64,000 nucleotides of DNA from Erinaceus europaeus (GCF_950295315.1 NC_080164.1:108098524-108162523); one strand, 5' to 3'. Counted from the stretch's first letter, positions 1-10,198 are shown. Notes: generated from the letters alone by a model not told the origin. Made by a program: numbers and translations.

Positions 1-2681
1 CCTATTTTTGTTCCGGTACCATGCTGTTTTGATGATGATGGCTTTATAATATAGTTTAAGGTCTGGAAGTGTGGTGCCTCCATTTCTGTTTCTTTTCCTC
101 AAGATGGTTTTGGCTATTCTAGGTGTTTTCAGGTTCCAGATAAATGATTGTAGTGTTTGTTCTATTCTCTTAAAGAAGCCTGGTGGAACTTTGATGGGTA
201 TTGCATTAAATTTGTATATGGCTCTGGGGAGAATATTCATTTTGATGATATTTATTCTTCCAATACATGAGCATGGGATATCTTTCCATTTCTTGGTATC
301 AGTTTCTATTTCCTTGAGTAGCGACTCATAGTTTTCAGCATACAAGTCTTTCACTTCTTTGGTCAACTTTATTCCTAGGTATTTGATTGATTTTGCTGAA
401 ACAGTAAATGGGAGTGATTTTTGGATGTCTTCTTCTTCAGATTTAATGTTTGCATAAAGAAATGCCACTGATTTTTGTACATTGATTTTGTAGCCTGATA
501 CCTTGCTATATTGCCTAATAACTTCCAGTAATTTTCTGCTGGATTCTTTAGGTCTTTCTATGTATACTATCATATCATCTGCAAATAGTGAGAGCTTGAC
601 TTCTTCCCTTCCAATCTGTATTCCTTTTATTTCTTTTTCTTGCCTGATTGCTATGGCAAGAACTTCCAATACTATGTTGAAGAGTAACGGTGACAGTGGA
701 CAGCCCTGTCTAGTCCCCGATCTGAGGGGGAATGCTTTCAGCTTCTCTCCATTGAGTATGATGTTAGCTGTAGGTCTATAGCTATATATAGACTCCACTA
801 TCTTTAGGAATTTTCCGTCTATTCCCATTTTTTGGTAGAGTTTTGAGCATGAACGGGTGTCGGATTTTGTCAAAGGCTTTCTCTGCATCTATTGAGATAA
901 TCATGTGGTTTTTGGCTTTGCTTTTATTGATGTGGTGAATGACACTGATTGACTTACAGATGTTGAACCAGCCTTGCATTCCTGGGATAAATCCCACTTG
1001 GTCGTGATGAACAATCTTTTTGATATGTTGCTGTATCCGGTTGGCCAAGATCTTGTTTAATATTTTGGCATCTATGTTCATCAGAGATATTGGTCTGTAG
1101 TTTTCCTTTTTTGTTCTGTCCCTATCAGTTTTTGGTATCAGGGTGATATTGGCTTCATAGAAGGTGGAAGGGAGTATTCCTGTTTCTTCAATCTTATGGA
1201 ATAGCTTAAGAAGTATGGGTTTTAACTGTTTCCTGAAAGTTTTGTAGAATTCGTTTGTGAAGCCATCTGGTCCAGGACTTTTGTTGTTGGGGAGATTCTT
1301 AATAACGGTTTCAATTTCTTTGTCTGTGATTGGTGCATTTAGATTTTGTAGTTCTTCTTGGTTCAGTTTTGGAAGGGAATAGGTTTCTAGGAATTGTTCC
1401 ATTTCTTCCAGATTCTCTAGCTTGGTGGCATATAGTTCTTTATAGAAGGTTCGCAGGATTCTCTGGATTTCTGTGGTGTCAGTTGTGATATCTCCTCCAT
1501 CGTTTACAATTCTATTAAATTGAGTCTTCTCTCTTTTTTGTTTGGTGAGTCTGGCTAGGGGTTTGTCAATTTTGTTTAATCTTTCAAAGAACCAACATTT
1601 GTCTTCATTGATCTTTTGTATGGTTCTTTTATTTTCGATATTGTTTATTTCTGCTCTAACTTTAGTGATTTCTGTCCTTCTGATTGCTTTAGGGTTCCTT
1701 TGTTCCTCTTCCTCTAAGTCCTTGAGGTGTGCAGTAAGGTCATTCTTTTGAATTTCTTCTTGGTGTTTAATATGTGATTGTATGGCTATAAGTTTCCCTC
1801 TCAGTACTGCTTTAGCTGTGTCCCAAATATTTTAATAGGCTGTGTCTTCATTTTCATTAGTTTCCAGGAACATTTGAATTTCCTGCTTGAGTGAGTCTCT
1901 GACCCAGTGGTTCTTAAGGAGCATGTTGTTTAGTTTCCAAATTCTCTGTCTTTTAATTATTTTCTGTTTGTTGTTAAATGTTAGTTTTACTCCACTGTGG
2001 TCTGAGAAGATACTTGGGATGATTTCAATGCTCTTGAAATTATTGATGCTGTCTTTGTGGCCTAACATGTGGTCTATTCTTGAGTATCTGTTGTGTGGAT
2101 TTGAAAAGAAGGTGTATTCCAGTTTTGGGGGGTGGAGGAGTCTGAAAATGTCCAAGAGGTCTAGTCTGTCAATCTCTTCATTTAATTCTCTTGTCTCTTT
2201 ATTGGTTCTCTGCTTTGTTGATCTGTCTAAGTGTGAGAGTGGGGTATTGAAGTCTCCCACTATTATTATTACTATTGATGTATTTTTGAAATTTTTTCAG
2301 TAGGTGCTTAATGTATTTAGATGGTCCCTCTTTGGGTGCATATATGTTAATAATTGTTAAGTCTTCTTGGCTGATTGATCCTCTAATCATTATGTAATGT
2401 CCTTGCCTATCTTTTATTACTTTATTTAATTTAAAATCTATCGTGTCTGAGATGAGAATGGCTGTTCCTGCCCTTTTTTGTGGTCCGTTAAACTGTATGA
2501 TAGTTTTCCATCCTTTCACTTTAATTCTGTGTTTATCTTGTTGTGACAGATGGGATTCTTGCAAGCAGCATATGGTTGGGTTATGTTTTCTGATCCATCC
2601 CCCCACCCTGTGCCTTTTGATGGGTGAGTTTAAGCCATTGACATTTATTGATATTATGGATTTAATGTACTGTAGTGCCAT
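1..2681 (-). pseudogene. L1 ORF2 (endonuclease-reverse transcriptase), broken, cut by window edge
   Basis: This is ORF2 of a minus-strand L1 retrotransposon. It would encode the APE-type endonuclease and reverse transcriptase used for target-primed reverse transcription. The start MALQYIKSIISINVNG at 2681 and the endonuclease motifs [15 protein letters not shown] and NIYAPKE are visible, then [12 protein letters not shown] and SDHSG. The RT fingers ([41 protein letters not shown]) follow, and the catalytic FADDMIVY lies near 590-567. Lesions: a frameshift at about 2240-2290, a TAA at about 1829-1831 where the plus-strand copy at 22300 has Gln, and a frameshift at about 830-836. The C-terminus and 3'UTR lie outside the window. 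Forward-strand ORFs here are antisense shadows. Confidence 0.93.
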
Positions 2682-2738
2682 TGTTCAAAAAAAATTGTTT
2701 GCTCTGATATATTGCAAGTATTATAGTGATGTTCTTGT

Positions 2739-3647
2739 TTATAAGAGGTCTTTTAGAACCTCTTTCAGGGCTGGCTTGGTGATGGTTGCCTCCTTTAACT
2801 GTTGTTTATCTAAGAAGGTTTTGATCCCTCCATCTAGCTTGAATGAAAGTCTAGCAGGATATATTATCCTTGGTTGAAACCCTTTTTCATTCAGGGCTCT
2901 ATAGATATCTTGCCACTCCCTTCTGGCTTTTAGAGTTTGAGTGGAGAAGTCTGCAGATAATCTTATGGGTTTTCCCTTGTATGTGACTTTTTGTTTCTCT
3001 CTTGCGGCCTTTAGGATCCTTTCTTTATCCTTACTTCTTCTCATTGTGACTATGATGCGTCTTGGTGTCTTCAGGTCTGGGTTGATTCTGTTTGGTACTC
3101 TCTGAGCCTCTTGAATCTTGATATCCTTTCTGTTACTCAGGTCTGGGAAGTTTTCTTCTATTATTTCCTCTAGAATATTTGCTTCCCCTTCTTCTCTTTC
3201 TTCCTGTGGCAGGCCAATTATACGAATGTTACTTCTTTTGAACATCCCATATGTCTCGTTGTTTTCAGTGTCTCTCAATCTCTTTTTAAGCTCTTTCACC
3301 TCTTTCTTTGTTTTCTCTAACTCATCCTCTGTCTGACTAATTCTGTTTTCTGCTTTTGTTAGTCTGCTTTCCCAGGCCTCAGCTTCTTTCTTCATTACAG
3401 CTATTTCAGCTTTCAGTTCTCTAATTGCCTCAAGATAATCAGTATTTTCCTTTGGGATCTCAACTGTTGTTTCCCTAATACGGCCATTCCTTTCCTCCAA
3501 TGTTGTTTTCATTTCTGTGATTAATAAGTTTATTATTGCTTGTATACTTTTCTTATCTATGGTTACTTCTGGCTGATCTGCAGTTTCTTCTGGGCTCTTG
3601 TCTTCATTCATTGGAGTAGCAGTTTTATTTGTTTTTGATATACCCAT
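2739..3647 (-). CDS. L1 ORF1p, RNA-binding chaperone, intact reading frame
   Basis: This 302-residue open frame is L1 ORF1p, the trimeric nucleic-acid chaperone that coats L1 RNA. After a short polar N-terminus, residues of roughly 65-130 form a charged heptad-rich coiled coil (AENRISQTEDELEKTKKEVK region). Then comes the RRM-like core beginning FKRSNIRIIGLPQEE, and the C-terminal domain with KGKPIRLSADFSTQTL, ARREWQDIY and YPARLSF, as in other mammalian ORF1p. The length is slightly below the usual mammalian size of about 340 residues. A 57-bp spacer separates it from the downstream ORF2 start at 2681. The frame is intact although ORF2 is broken. Confidence 0.93.
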   Translation of the reverse strand: MGISKTNKTATPMNEDKSPEETADQPEVTIDKKSIQAIINLLITEMKTTLEERNGRIRETTVEIPKENTDYLEAIRELKAEIAVMKKEAEAWESRLTKAENRISQTEDELEKTKKEVKELKKRLRDTENNETYGMFKRSNIRIIGLPQEEREEGEANILEEIIEENFPDLSNRKDIKIQEAQRVPNRINPDLKTPRRIIVTMRRSKDKERILKAAREKQKVTYKGKPIRLSADFSTQTLKARREWQDIYRALNEKGFQPRIIYPARLSFKLDGGIKTFLDKQQLKEATITKPALKEVLKDLL

Positions 3648-4320
3648 TTTTTTGATTTATGTGTTTATTTTTTTATGCTCTGTTGTTCCTCAGTTGTTGT
3701 GTCTTGAGTACAAGTAACCCTGTACTAAATACCTTTATGACAATTGCACTCACCAACCTCAGGAATTACAGTAGCAACTGAAGTAAGTATTGAAGTAGTT
3801 TAATCGTTACCAGTTAGCCAAACAATTTCTCCAGTCCGTGAAAAAATAGTAACCAAATCCCAGTGAAGAAAGAGAAAAGAAAGAAAGGATAGCAAGAATA
3901 GACAGTTATGCAAATCTACTATCCACTGTATATTCTAGGGGTAACAAGAGGAGAAAGGGAACTAGAGCAAAGATACACACATAGAGAGTCCACTCTGAGT
4001 CAGATTTCTTCCCCAAAATAATTCACAAATTCAGAAAGGCAAAGAAGAAGGAAGAAGTGTATGACAAGATTAAAAAAAATAAAGAGATAGAGACAAGAGA
4101 GAGAGAAAAGGGAGAAGATAAGAAAAAGAGCTGTAATTAAAGAGCAGGGAAAGGAAATTCCCAAATGTGTATCAGTGAATTCAAAAAAGCACCCTGCTTG
4201 GTGGTGTGGGGGATCCTGCTAGGAGCTGGTCCCCAGGGACTGCTTATGGGGGGGTTGGCCGGGAAGGAGGTATGCTTGAAAATTAAAAGCAAGAAAAAAA
4301 ATTTTTCCCCCTTTTTTCCT

Positions 4321-4489
4321 ACTCTAATTCTTAACCCAAATTAAGTTATAGTCACCCCTTGGTGTCACCGCTAGGAGCCCTTATTGGCTGGCCTGCTAAA
4401 GGCAGAAAATCCTATCATTTCCAGGAGATGTGGTCGGAGCTCAGCCACTAGCAGCTTCTCAGTCCGCCATCTTCTGGGAACCCCCCACC
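4321..4489 (-). repeat. L1 5'UTR module, proximal copy
   Basis: This is the proximal copy of the 5'UTR module; its partner is 4791-4961. Both run from ACTCTAATTCTTAACCC to AACCCCCCACC on the plus strand, with about a dozen substitutions or indels between them. Confidence 0.85.
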
Positions 4490-4790
4490 AAGACTTTTTT
4501 AAAGGATTTCTCAAAAATGAAAACTAGCTCCAAGTCCTTTTGATCCAATGAGAGCTGTACTCAAGAAGTCCTCAGATCCGCCCTCAGGGTCGTGTTGGTC
4601 CCCGGAGACTCCCAAGAGAAAGCCCCAAGCTACAGTGCTCCCTCCCAGTCCTCTGCCAGCCGCCCAGCAGTGCTCTGCAACCAGCGGAGGAGCCACCTTC
4701 CCGGGCTGAGGACAGTGCCCGGCGCACCCGCCTTGCCCGCCACCACCTGGGAAGTCTGGAGCAGCCCACCTGCTAGTCCGTGCCACCTTT

Positions 4791-4961
4791 ACTCTAATTC
4801 TTAACCCAAATTAAGTTATAGTCACCTCCTTGGTGTCACCGCTAGGACCCCTTATTGACTGGCCTACTAAAGGCAGAAAATCCTACCATTTCCAGAAGAT
4901 GTGATCAGAGCTCAAGCCACTAGCAGCTTCTCAGTCCGCCATCTTCCAGGAACCCCCCACC
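4791..4961 (-). repeat. L1 5'UTR module, distal copy
   Basis: This is the distal, outermost copy of the module at 4321-4489. It includes the YY1-like CCGCCATCTT (plus strand), which marks a likely L1 5' terminus at about 4950-4961. Confidence 0.85.
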
Positions 4962-5036
4962 CCTCATATTCTATGGTTTTTGTCAGTGTTTCCTTTTTAT
5001 AAACAAAAATAAAAAAAAGAAAAAGAAAAAAATTTA
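4962..5036 (+). mobile_element. L1-L 3' tail fragment
   Basis: The segment matches the terminal part of the L1-L 3'UTR (TTCTATGG, TTTGTCAGTG, TTTCCTTTTTATAAA) and is followed by an A-rich tail. The minus-strand L1 at 1-4961 appears to have inserted into or next to this older plus-strand copy. Confidence 0.6.
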
Positions 5037-5655
5037 AAAAGATAGTGATGGACATTACTGGAGGACTTAGTGATTATCAACATCTATGTAACCAAGGAGA
5101 GTCCATCTAAATACATAAAATGTCTGCTGAAACAGCTACAGCAATATATTAACAGCAGCACTGTAACAGTTGAGGACTTAAACACCCCACTCTCTCAACT
5201 TGACAGATTACCCAAGCAGAAAATCAACAAAGAAACGAAGGAGCTAAATGAAGAGACAGAGAAACTAAAACTATTAGACATTTTCAGAGTAAAAATGGTT
5301 ATTTCACCATTTTAAGCCCATCTTGGATAGAGCTTGAGGAAATCATGTTAAGTGAAATAAGTCAGAAACAGAAGGATGAATATGGAATGATCTCATTCAT
5401 AGGCAGAAGTTGAAAAACAAAATCAGAAGAGAAAACACTAAGCACAACTTGGACTGGAGTTGTTGTATTGCACCAAAGTAAAAGACTCGGGTGGGTGGTG
5501 TTGGGGCGGGGGAGTTCAGGTCCTGGAACAGGATGGCAGAGCACCTAGCGGGGGTTGTATTGTAGCTGGAAAAATGAGAAATTTTATACATATACAAACT
5601 ATTGTATTTACTGTTGACTGTAAAACATTAATCCCCCAATAAAGAAATAAAAAAG
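5037..5655 (+). pseudogene. L1-S copy with internal deletion joining ORF2 endonuclease to ORF2 C-terminus
   Basis: 5037-5289 encodes part of the ORF2 endonuclease (IINIYVTKESPSKYIKCL, then LSQLDRLPKQK, then LLDIFR). At 5289/5290 it jumps to the last codons of ORF2 (equivalent of about 25175 in the full-length copy) and runs through an L1-S 3'UTR ending CCCCAATAAAG with an A-tail. About 3.1 kb of ORF2, including the whole reverse transcriptase, is missing. The junction shows no canonical GT-AG when compared with the full-length copy, so a DNA or template-switch deletion is more likely than splicing. Confidence 0.85.
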
Positions 5656-5715
5656 AAGGGAGAGAGGGATCAAGAAGGTTTTAAACAAAAAAGTGCCATT
5701 ATCTGGACTACATTT

Positions 5716-5962
5716 GTTTCTTTTTTTAAAATAGCTTTTTAAATATGTATTTATTTACTTGATAAAGGCAGAGAATTTGAGAAGAAAGGGGGACATAGAG
5801 ACAGATAGAGACAGAGAGCAGAGAGACATGTGCAGACCAGCTCTACTACTCATGAAGCTTTTCCCCTGCAGGTGGGGGCAGGGACTTGAATCCAGGTCCT
5901 TCCACATTGTGTAATGTGTGCGCTTAACAAGATGCATTCCCCCCAACCCACCCCCCTGCTCC
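5716..5962 (-). mobile_element. SINE-A, minus, with 13-bp TSD
   Basis: The tRNA-derived SINE reads on the minus strand: a degenerate A-box head near 5940, the body with CTGCAGGGG, and an A-rich tail at the low-coordinate end. The TSD CTGGACTACATTT (5703-5715) recurs as CTGAACTACATTT at 5963-5975, one mismatch. Confidence 0.88.
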
Positions 5963-6004
5963 CTGAACTACATTTTAAAAGGATCACATATGACTGATCT
6001 GTTG

Positions 6005-6829
6005 AGAAATAACTGTGTGAAAGGAAGGGTCAGGACATCTCTGAGAAGGCCAATGAAGAACCCAAGCAGAAATGGTGGTGACTCAGAACAAGTTAGTGAG
6101 ACGTGCCCTTACGGATGATTTTAAAGGTGAGTCACAATTTCTAGATGGCTTTGAAAGACAACATAAAAGAAAGAGCAGAGGAAAGAGTGACTTAGGTTAT
6201 TGATGCACTTTATATAATAAAGCTACAGGTGAGCCTGAAATCAAGGAAAGTGGACTGAGATGGAAACCTACATTTGAAAGCCTTTGATACTGTGGACTTC
6301 CGGAGGCAGGGTTTCAGAGCAGCAGCAGCTGTGTTTATCTTCTCTCCTCTCCCAGGTCAACTAGCAATACCAAAGGAGAACACCTGGGACCGCAATAGGA
6401 ATGACTTCAGGAACCCACCAAATAACTGGTGAGTGCAAACACATGTGGCTCATGGACAGGGAGGAGCCTAGGAAGAGATTAAGTGGTTGGTAACAGTCCA
6501 GCAGTTTACCAGTTGAGACACCACTTCCAGTCTGCTTCATCAACAAAAAAGACTGCTGAAAGCCCTTGATATTGTGGACTGTATTATGTAAACCCACAAG
6601 GCTGCATGAGAGTATAAGCTGGATAAGTACTGAAAGCACAGAGAAAAACTCTTCTCGACAAATATAATTTAAAGTCCTGCACTACTACGAGCATATCTAA
6701 AATAGACCTCTTAGCTTCTTTCTACCCTAGGGTACTTATTCTCATCTATTCTATTCCTTTTTATTTTTTAGGGTCTTTTTTTTTCTTTATTGGAAGATTA
6801 ATGGTTTACAGTCAACAGGAAATGCAATT
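6005..6829. repeat. Left arm of a near-perfect long inverted repeat
   Basis: These 825 bp are the reverse complement of 7671-8494. The only length difference seen is a T9 versus A8 run (6776-6784). The 92-codon open frame on the minus strand at 6361-6639 is identical to the plus-strand one at 7860-8138, which confirms the relation. The arm contains single-copy DNA, an L1 5'UTR fragment and 50-60 bp of an L1-S 3' end. Confidence 0.95.
6276..6580 (+). mobile_element. L1 5'UTR-only fragment with long flanking direct repeats
   Basis: From ACTTCCGGAGGC at about 6296 to about 6560 the sequence parallels the first ~300 bp of the full-length L1 5'UTR at 19748 (CAACTAG, GGAATACC-like, AAGAGATTAAGTGG, CCAGTCTGCT), but lacks its long CTCTC tandem. 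A 23-bp direct repeat (6276-6298 and 6558-6580, 21 of 23 matching) flanks it. It looks like an insertion of only the L1 5' end. Confidence 0.65.
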
Positions 6830-7110
6830 CACCTAACATTTGTCACTTCTTGGGAGTATGGCTAAAAATTCATTTGGGGGAGCAGAAGGGGTGAGTTCTG
6901 GCTTCTGTAATTGCTTCTCCTCTGGACATGGATGTTGGCAGGTATATCCATACTCTCAGCCCATTTATATCTTTCCCTAGTGGGGTAGAGCTCTGGAGAG
7001 GTGAGGTTCCAGGACACATTGGTGAAGTCATCTGCCAAGATAAGTCAGGATGGTTTCATGGTAGCATTTGCAACTTGGTGGCTAAAAGGCAGTAAGATAT
7101 GAACTAGGGC
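6830..7110 (-). mobile_element. L1-L/L1-V 3'UTR fragment in the inverted-repeat spacer
   Basis: Read in reverse, this matches the L1 long 3'UTR: markers TTTCCCTAGTGGGG, GACACATTGG and TTCTGTAATTGCTTC. Its own 3' end is missing at 6829/6830, the inner breakpoint of the inverted repeat. Confidence 0.75.
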
Positions 7111-7164
7111 AAAATGTTTAATAAACAGGAACCAAAGAGTAAGAATAAGAATAGAGTGAATGGA

Positions 7165-7725
7165 GAATTCTCAGAAGGCTAAAAGTGGACCTACCTTATG
7201 GCCCTGCAATTTCTCTCCTGGGGAAATAGCCTAAGGAAACAAAAACACCCATCCAAAAAGATCTGTGTATACCTATGTTCATGGCTGCACAATTTGTAAT
7301 ATCCAAAAACCTGGAAGCAATCCAGGTGTCCAAAAACAAATGAGTGACTAAGTTGTGGTACTCAACTATTAAAAATGGTGATTTCACCTTATTCACCCCA
7401 TCTTGGATGGAACTTGAAAGAATCATGTTAAGTGAGATGTCAGAAACAGAAGGATGAACATGGGGTGATTTCACTCATAGGCAGACATTGAAAAACAAGA
7501 CCAGAAGATAAAACACTAAGCAGAACTTGGACTGGAGCTGGTATATTGCACCAAAGTAAAATTCTCTAGGGTTGGGTGAGGATTCAGGTCCTGGAACATG
7601 AAGGCAGAAGAGGACATGTGGTAGTTGAATTGTTATGTGGAAAACTAGGAAATGTTATGCATGTAGAAACAATTGCATTTCCTGTTGACTGTAAACCATT
7701 AATCTTCCAATAAAGAAAAAAAAGA
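7165..7725 (+). mobile_element. L1-S 3' end (ORF2 C-terminus and 3'UTR)
   Basis: A 5'-truncated L1 begins in the ORF2 C-terminal coding region (around AGAAGGCTAAAAGTGG; compare 24955), with several lesions. It passes the CACCAAAGTAAAA 3'UTR start and ends TCTTCCAATAAAG plus A-tail. Its last ~55 bp belong to the right arm of the inverted repeat. Confidence 0.85.
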
Positions 7726-8494
7726 CCCTAAAAAATAAAAAGGAATAGAATAGATGAGAATAAGTACCCTAGGGTAGAAAGAAGCTAAGAGGTCTATTTT
7801 AGATATGCTCGTAGTAGTGCAGGACTTTAAATTATATTTGTCGAGAAGAGTTTTTCTCTGTGCTTTCAGTACTTATCCAGCTTATACTCTCATGCAGCCT
7901 TGTGGGTTTACATAATACAGTCCACAATATCAAGGGCTTTCAGCAGTCTTTTTTGTTGATGAAGCAGACTGGAAGTGGTGTCTCAACTGGTAAACTGCTG
8001 GACTGTTACCAACCACTTAATCTCTTCCTAGGCTCCTCCCTGTCCATGAGCCACATGTGTTTGCACTCACCAGTTATTTGGTGGGTTCCTGAAGTCATTC
8101 CTATTGCGGTCCCAGGTGTTCTCCTTTGGTATTGCTAGTTGACCTGGGAGAGGAGAGAAGATAAACACAGCTGCTGCTGCTCTGAAACCCTGCCTCCGGA
8201 AGTCCACAGTATCAAAGGCTTTCAAATGTAGGTTTCCATCTCAGTCCACTTTCCTTGATTTCAGGCTCACCTGTAGCTTTATTATATAAAGTGCATCAAT
8301 AACCTAAGTCACTCTTTCCTCTGCTCTTTCTTTTATGTTGTCTTTCAAAGCCATCTAGAAATTGTGACTCACCTTTAAAATCATCCGTAAGGGCACGTCT
8401 CACTAACTTGTTCTGAGTCACCACCATTTCTGCTTGGGTTCTTCATTGGCCTTCTCAGAGATGTCCTGACCCTTCCTTTCACACAGTTATTTCT
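7671..8494. repeat. Right arm of a near-perfect long inverted repeat
   Basis: These 824 bp mirror 6005-6829. Outer homology ends abruptly at 8494/8495 (6004/6005 on the left). Inner homology ends at 7671, inside the L1-S 3'UTR that begins upstream at about 7165. Confidence 0.95.
7919..8223 (-). mobile_element. L1 5'UTR-only fragment, mirror copy in right arm
   Basis: This is the reverse-complement partner of the 6276-6580 insertion, present because the inverted duplication copied it. The L1 insertion therefore predates the duplication. Confidence 0.65.
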
Positions 8495-8700
8495 ACCAGG
8501 ACCCAGAATATTTGTGACCAGAAATATTTGTTTTTACACCATCACTGAGAGGGAACAGAATCTAGAAAACACCAGAGGAAATCAGGTGCTTCCCTCCCTT
8601 ATCTGAGAGGGAAGAGGAAAAAGGAAGGACACCCATAAGTAGTAATAGGTGTAGGTGTAGGTGTGACTTAGAAGGAAATGAAAGCAAGACTAGAAAAAAC
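8495..8700. other. Single-copy-looking stretch
   Basis: No coding frame or known repeat is recognisable. A short GGTGTA tandem lies at about 8646-8664. Confidence 0.5.
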
Positions 8701-8704
8701 AGGC

Positions 8705-8754
8705 ATGAGAGATAGAGATAGATAGATAGATAGATAGATATAGATATAGATAGG

Positions 8755-8807
<53 letters not shown>

Positions 8808-8808
8808 T
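8705..8808 (+). repeat. (GATA)n microsatellite
   Basis: GATA units with TATAGATATAG-type interruptions around 8738-8755; the longest pure run is 8756-8806. Confidence 0.97.
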
Positions 8809-8815
8809 TAGGCAG

Positions 8816-8978
8816 ATATATGTAAATTCAGCTCATATCTATGACCTTGGGGGGACTACTGGAGGGAACAGGGACAGATAACTTGGGTGGTAGGAATGGT
8901 GTGGAATTATACCCCTATTATCTTGTGATTTTGTACATCATTATCAAATCACTAATAAAAAGTAAATTAAAAAAGGAA
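8816..8978 (+). mobile_element. L1-V 3' end
   Basis: Terminal L1 3'UTR with GGTGGTAGGAATGGTGTGGA, TACCCCTATTATCTTG and AATCACTAATAAAA followed by an A-rich tail. Confidence 0.75.
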
Positions 8979-9051
8979 GTAGAGAAAAGGCTTGAGTCAT
9001 GTGGCAGGCCAGTGTGTTCAGTGTTGTAAAGAAGTAAACAAGGAAAAGGAA

Positions 9052-9312
9052 GGGACCAGGTGGTGGTGTACCAGGTTAAGCACAGACAGTACAAAGCAAA
9101 AGGATCCTGGTTCCAGCCCCTGGCTTCCCACTTGCAGGGGTGTCACTTCACCAGTGGTGAAGCAGGTCTGCAGGTGGCTCTCCCCTCCCCCCATCTTACC
9201 CTCCCCTCTCAATTTCTCTCTGTTCTATTAAAAAAAAATGGCTACAGGAGCAGTGGATTCATAGTGCAGCACCGAGGCCCAGCAATAACCCTGGAGGTGA
9301 GAATCCCCCACA
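9052..9312 (+). mobile_element. SINE-B
   Basis: Head GTGTACCAGGTTAAGCAC, a B-box-like GGTTCCAGCCCC, body CTTGCAGGGG and GTGAAGCAGG, CT-rich stretch, then the SINE-B 3' part GGAGCAGTGGATTC ending AACCCTGGAGG. Confidence 0.85.
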
Positions 9313-9395
9313 CTCTAGGCCTGTCTGCCATAAATTCATAAATAGTAGAAAAAAGGAAAAAGTTGGTAATTTTCAAAGTAGGTGAGGATACAAGA

Positions 9396-9607
9396 TTTTT
9401 TTAAAAAAAAATATTATCTTTATTTATTGGGTAGACACAGCCAGAAATCTTGAGGGGAAAGGGAGACAGGAAAAAAAGAAAGAGAGAGAGACACCTACAT
9501 ACCTTCTTCAGCACTCTCAAAGCTTTCCTGCTGCAGGTGATGACTAGAGCCCTGGTCCTTATATACTATAGCATGTGTGCTCAAGCAGGTGTGCCACCAC
9601 CCAGCCC
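9396..9607 (-). mobile_element. SINE-A, minus
   Basis: In reverse: head GGCTGGGTGGTGGCACACC near 9600, CTGCAGCAGG body, purine-rich block, and tail with AATAAATAAAG-like sequence near 9420. Confidence 0.85.
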
Positions 9608-9734
9608 CTGAAGAAGGTATTTTTAAGACACAAAAATAACTGCACTAATGGAAAATACATAGTAGAGAATTAAAAACTGATAATGAAAGAAGGAATGACA
9701 TTGCTGCATTCTGTTGTATTTAACTTTTTACTTT

Positions 9735-9995
9735 TATTTTTCAGGGCTCATACATGCACTGAGTTGCTGAGTGACCTCATAAGCCAGGTGTCTCCGTATT
9801 TAGAGAGAGATGAGAGACACCACTGCACTGCTCCATCCTCCATGCTGTTGCACCCCCACCCCTTGCTGTCCATGGTTCTACCATGTGGTACCTCTGCTCA
9901 ACCCAGAACCCTGTGCAAGATGAGGCGTAGGCTCTGCTGGATCAACCACTCCTCCTTGACCTTGCTCTCAACTCTAGAGTCGAGAGATGAAGTGT
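9735..9995 (-). mobile_element. Diverged tRNA-type SINE, tentative
   Basis: The order of a purine-rich AGAGAGAGATGAGAGACACC block followed by a reversed head-like part resembles old minus-strand SINE copies nearby, but the match is weak. A 109-codon open frame through it has no recognisable domain. Confidence 0.3.
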
Positions 9996-10081
9996 TGGAT
10001 CTATGCCCGTGAGTAGGAATTGACTTTCTACCCAAGCACAAGACTCAACTAGGAATCCAGAGTACAGAGAGCCAAGCTTCA

Positions 10082-10198
10082 GTGGAGGGTAGATAGCAAA
10101 CAGACTCTCATGCCTGAGGCTCCAAAGTCCCAGGTTCAGTCCCCTGCACCACTATAAGCCAGAGCTGAACAGTGCTCTGGTTAAAAAAGAAAAAAGGA
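10082..10198 (+). mobile_element. SINE-C
   Basis: Short tRNA-derived SINE: AGATAGCAAACAGACTCTCA head, B-box GGTTCAGTCCCC, then CATAAGCCAGAGCTGAAC and CAGTGCTCTGG and an A-rich tail. Confidence 0.75.

Larger units (their letters stand above)
3648..4961 (-). promoter_or_regulatory. L1 5'UTR / internal promoter with a duplicated 170-bp module
   Basis: This region lies upstream of ORF1 and is the L1 5'UTR, where the internal Pol II promoter sits. A module at 4321-4489 recurs at 4791-4961 with few changes. Read on the minus strand, each begins GGGGGGTTCC and has a YY1-like motif: AAGATGGCGG, as at the 5' end of human L1. Between the modules is a GC-rich stretch (4490-4790) with short spurious ORFs. 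The element may therefore have two transcription-start modules in tandem, as in mouse L1 monomers (analogy, not shown here). The outer edge at about 4961 abuts the tail of another L1. Confidence 0.75.

Noticed and set aside
8705..8808. CRISPR-like array of short repeats
   Set aside because: GATA tandem without spacers in a mammalian genome.
9683..10012. 109-codon forward frame as a gene
   Set aside because: Low-complexity, overlaps a SINE-like reverse segment, no domain recognised.
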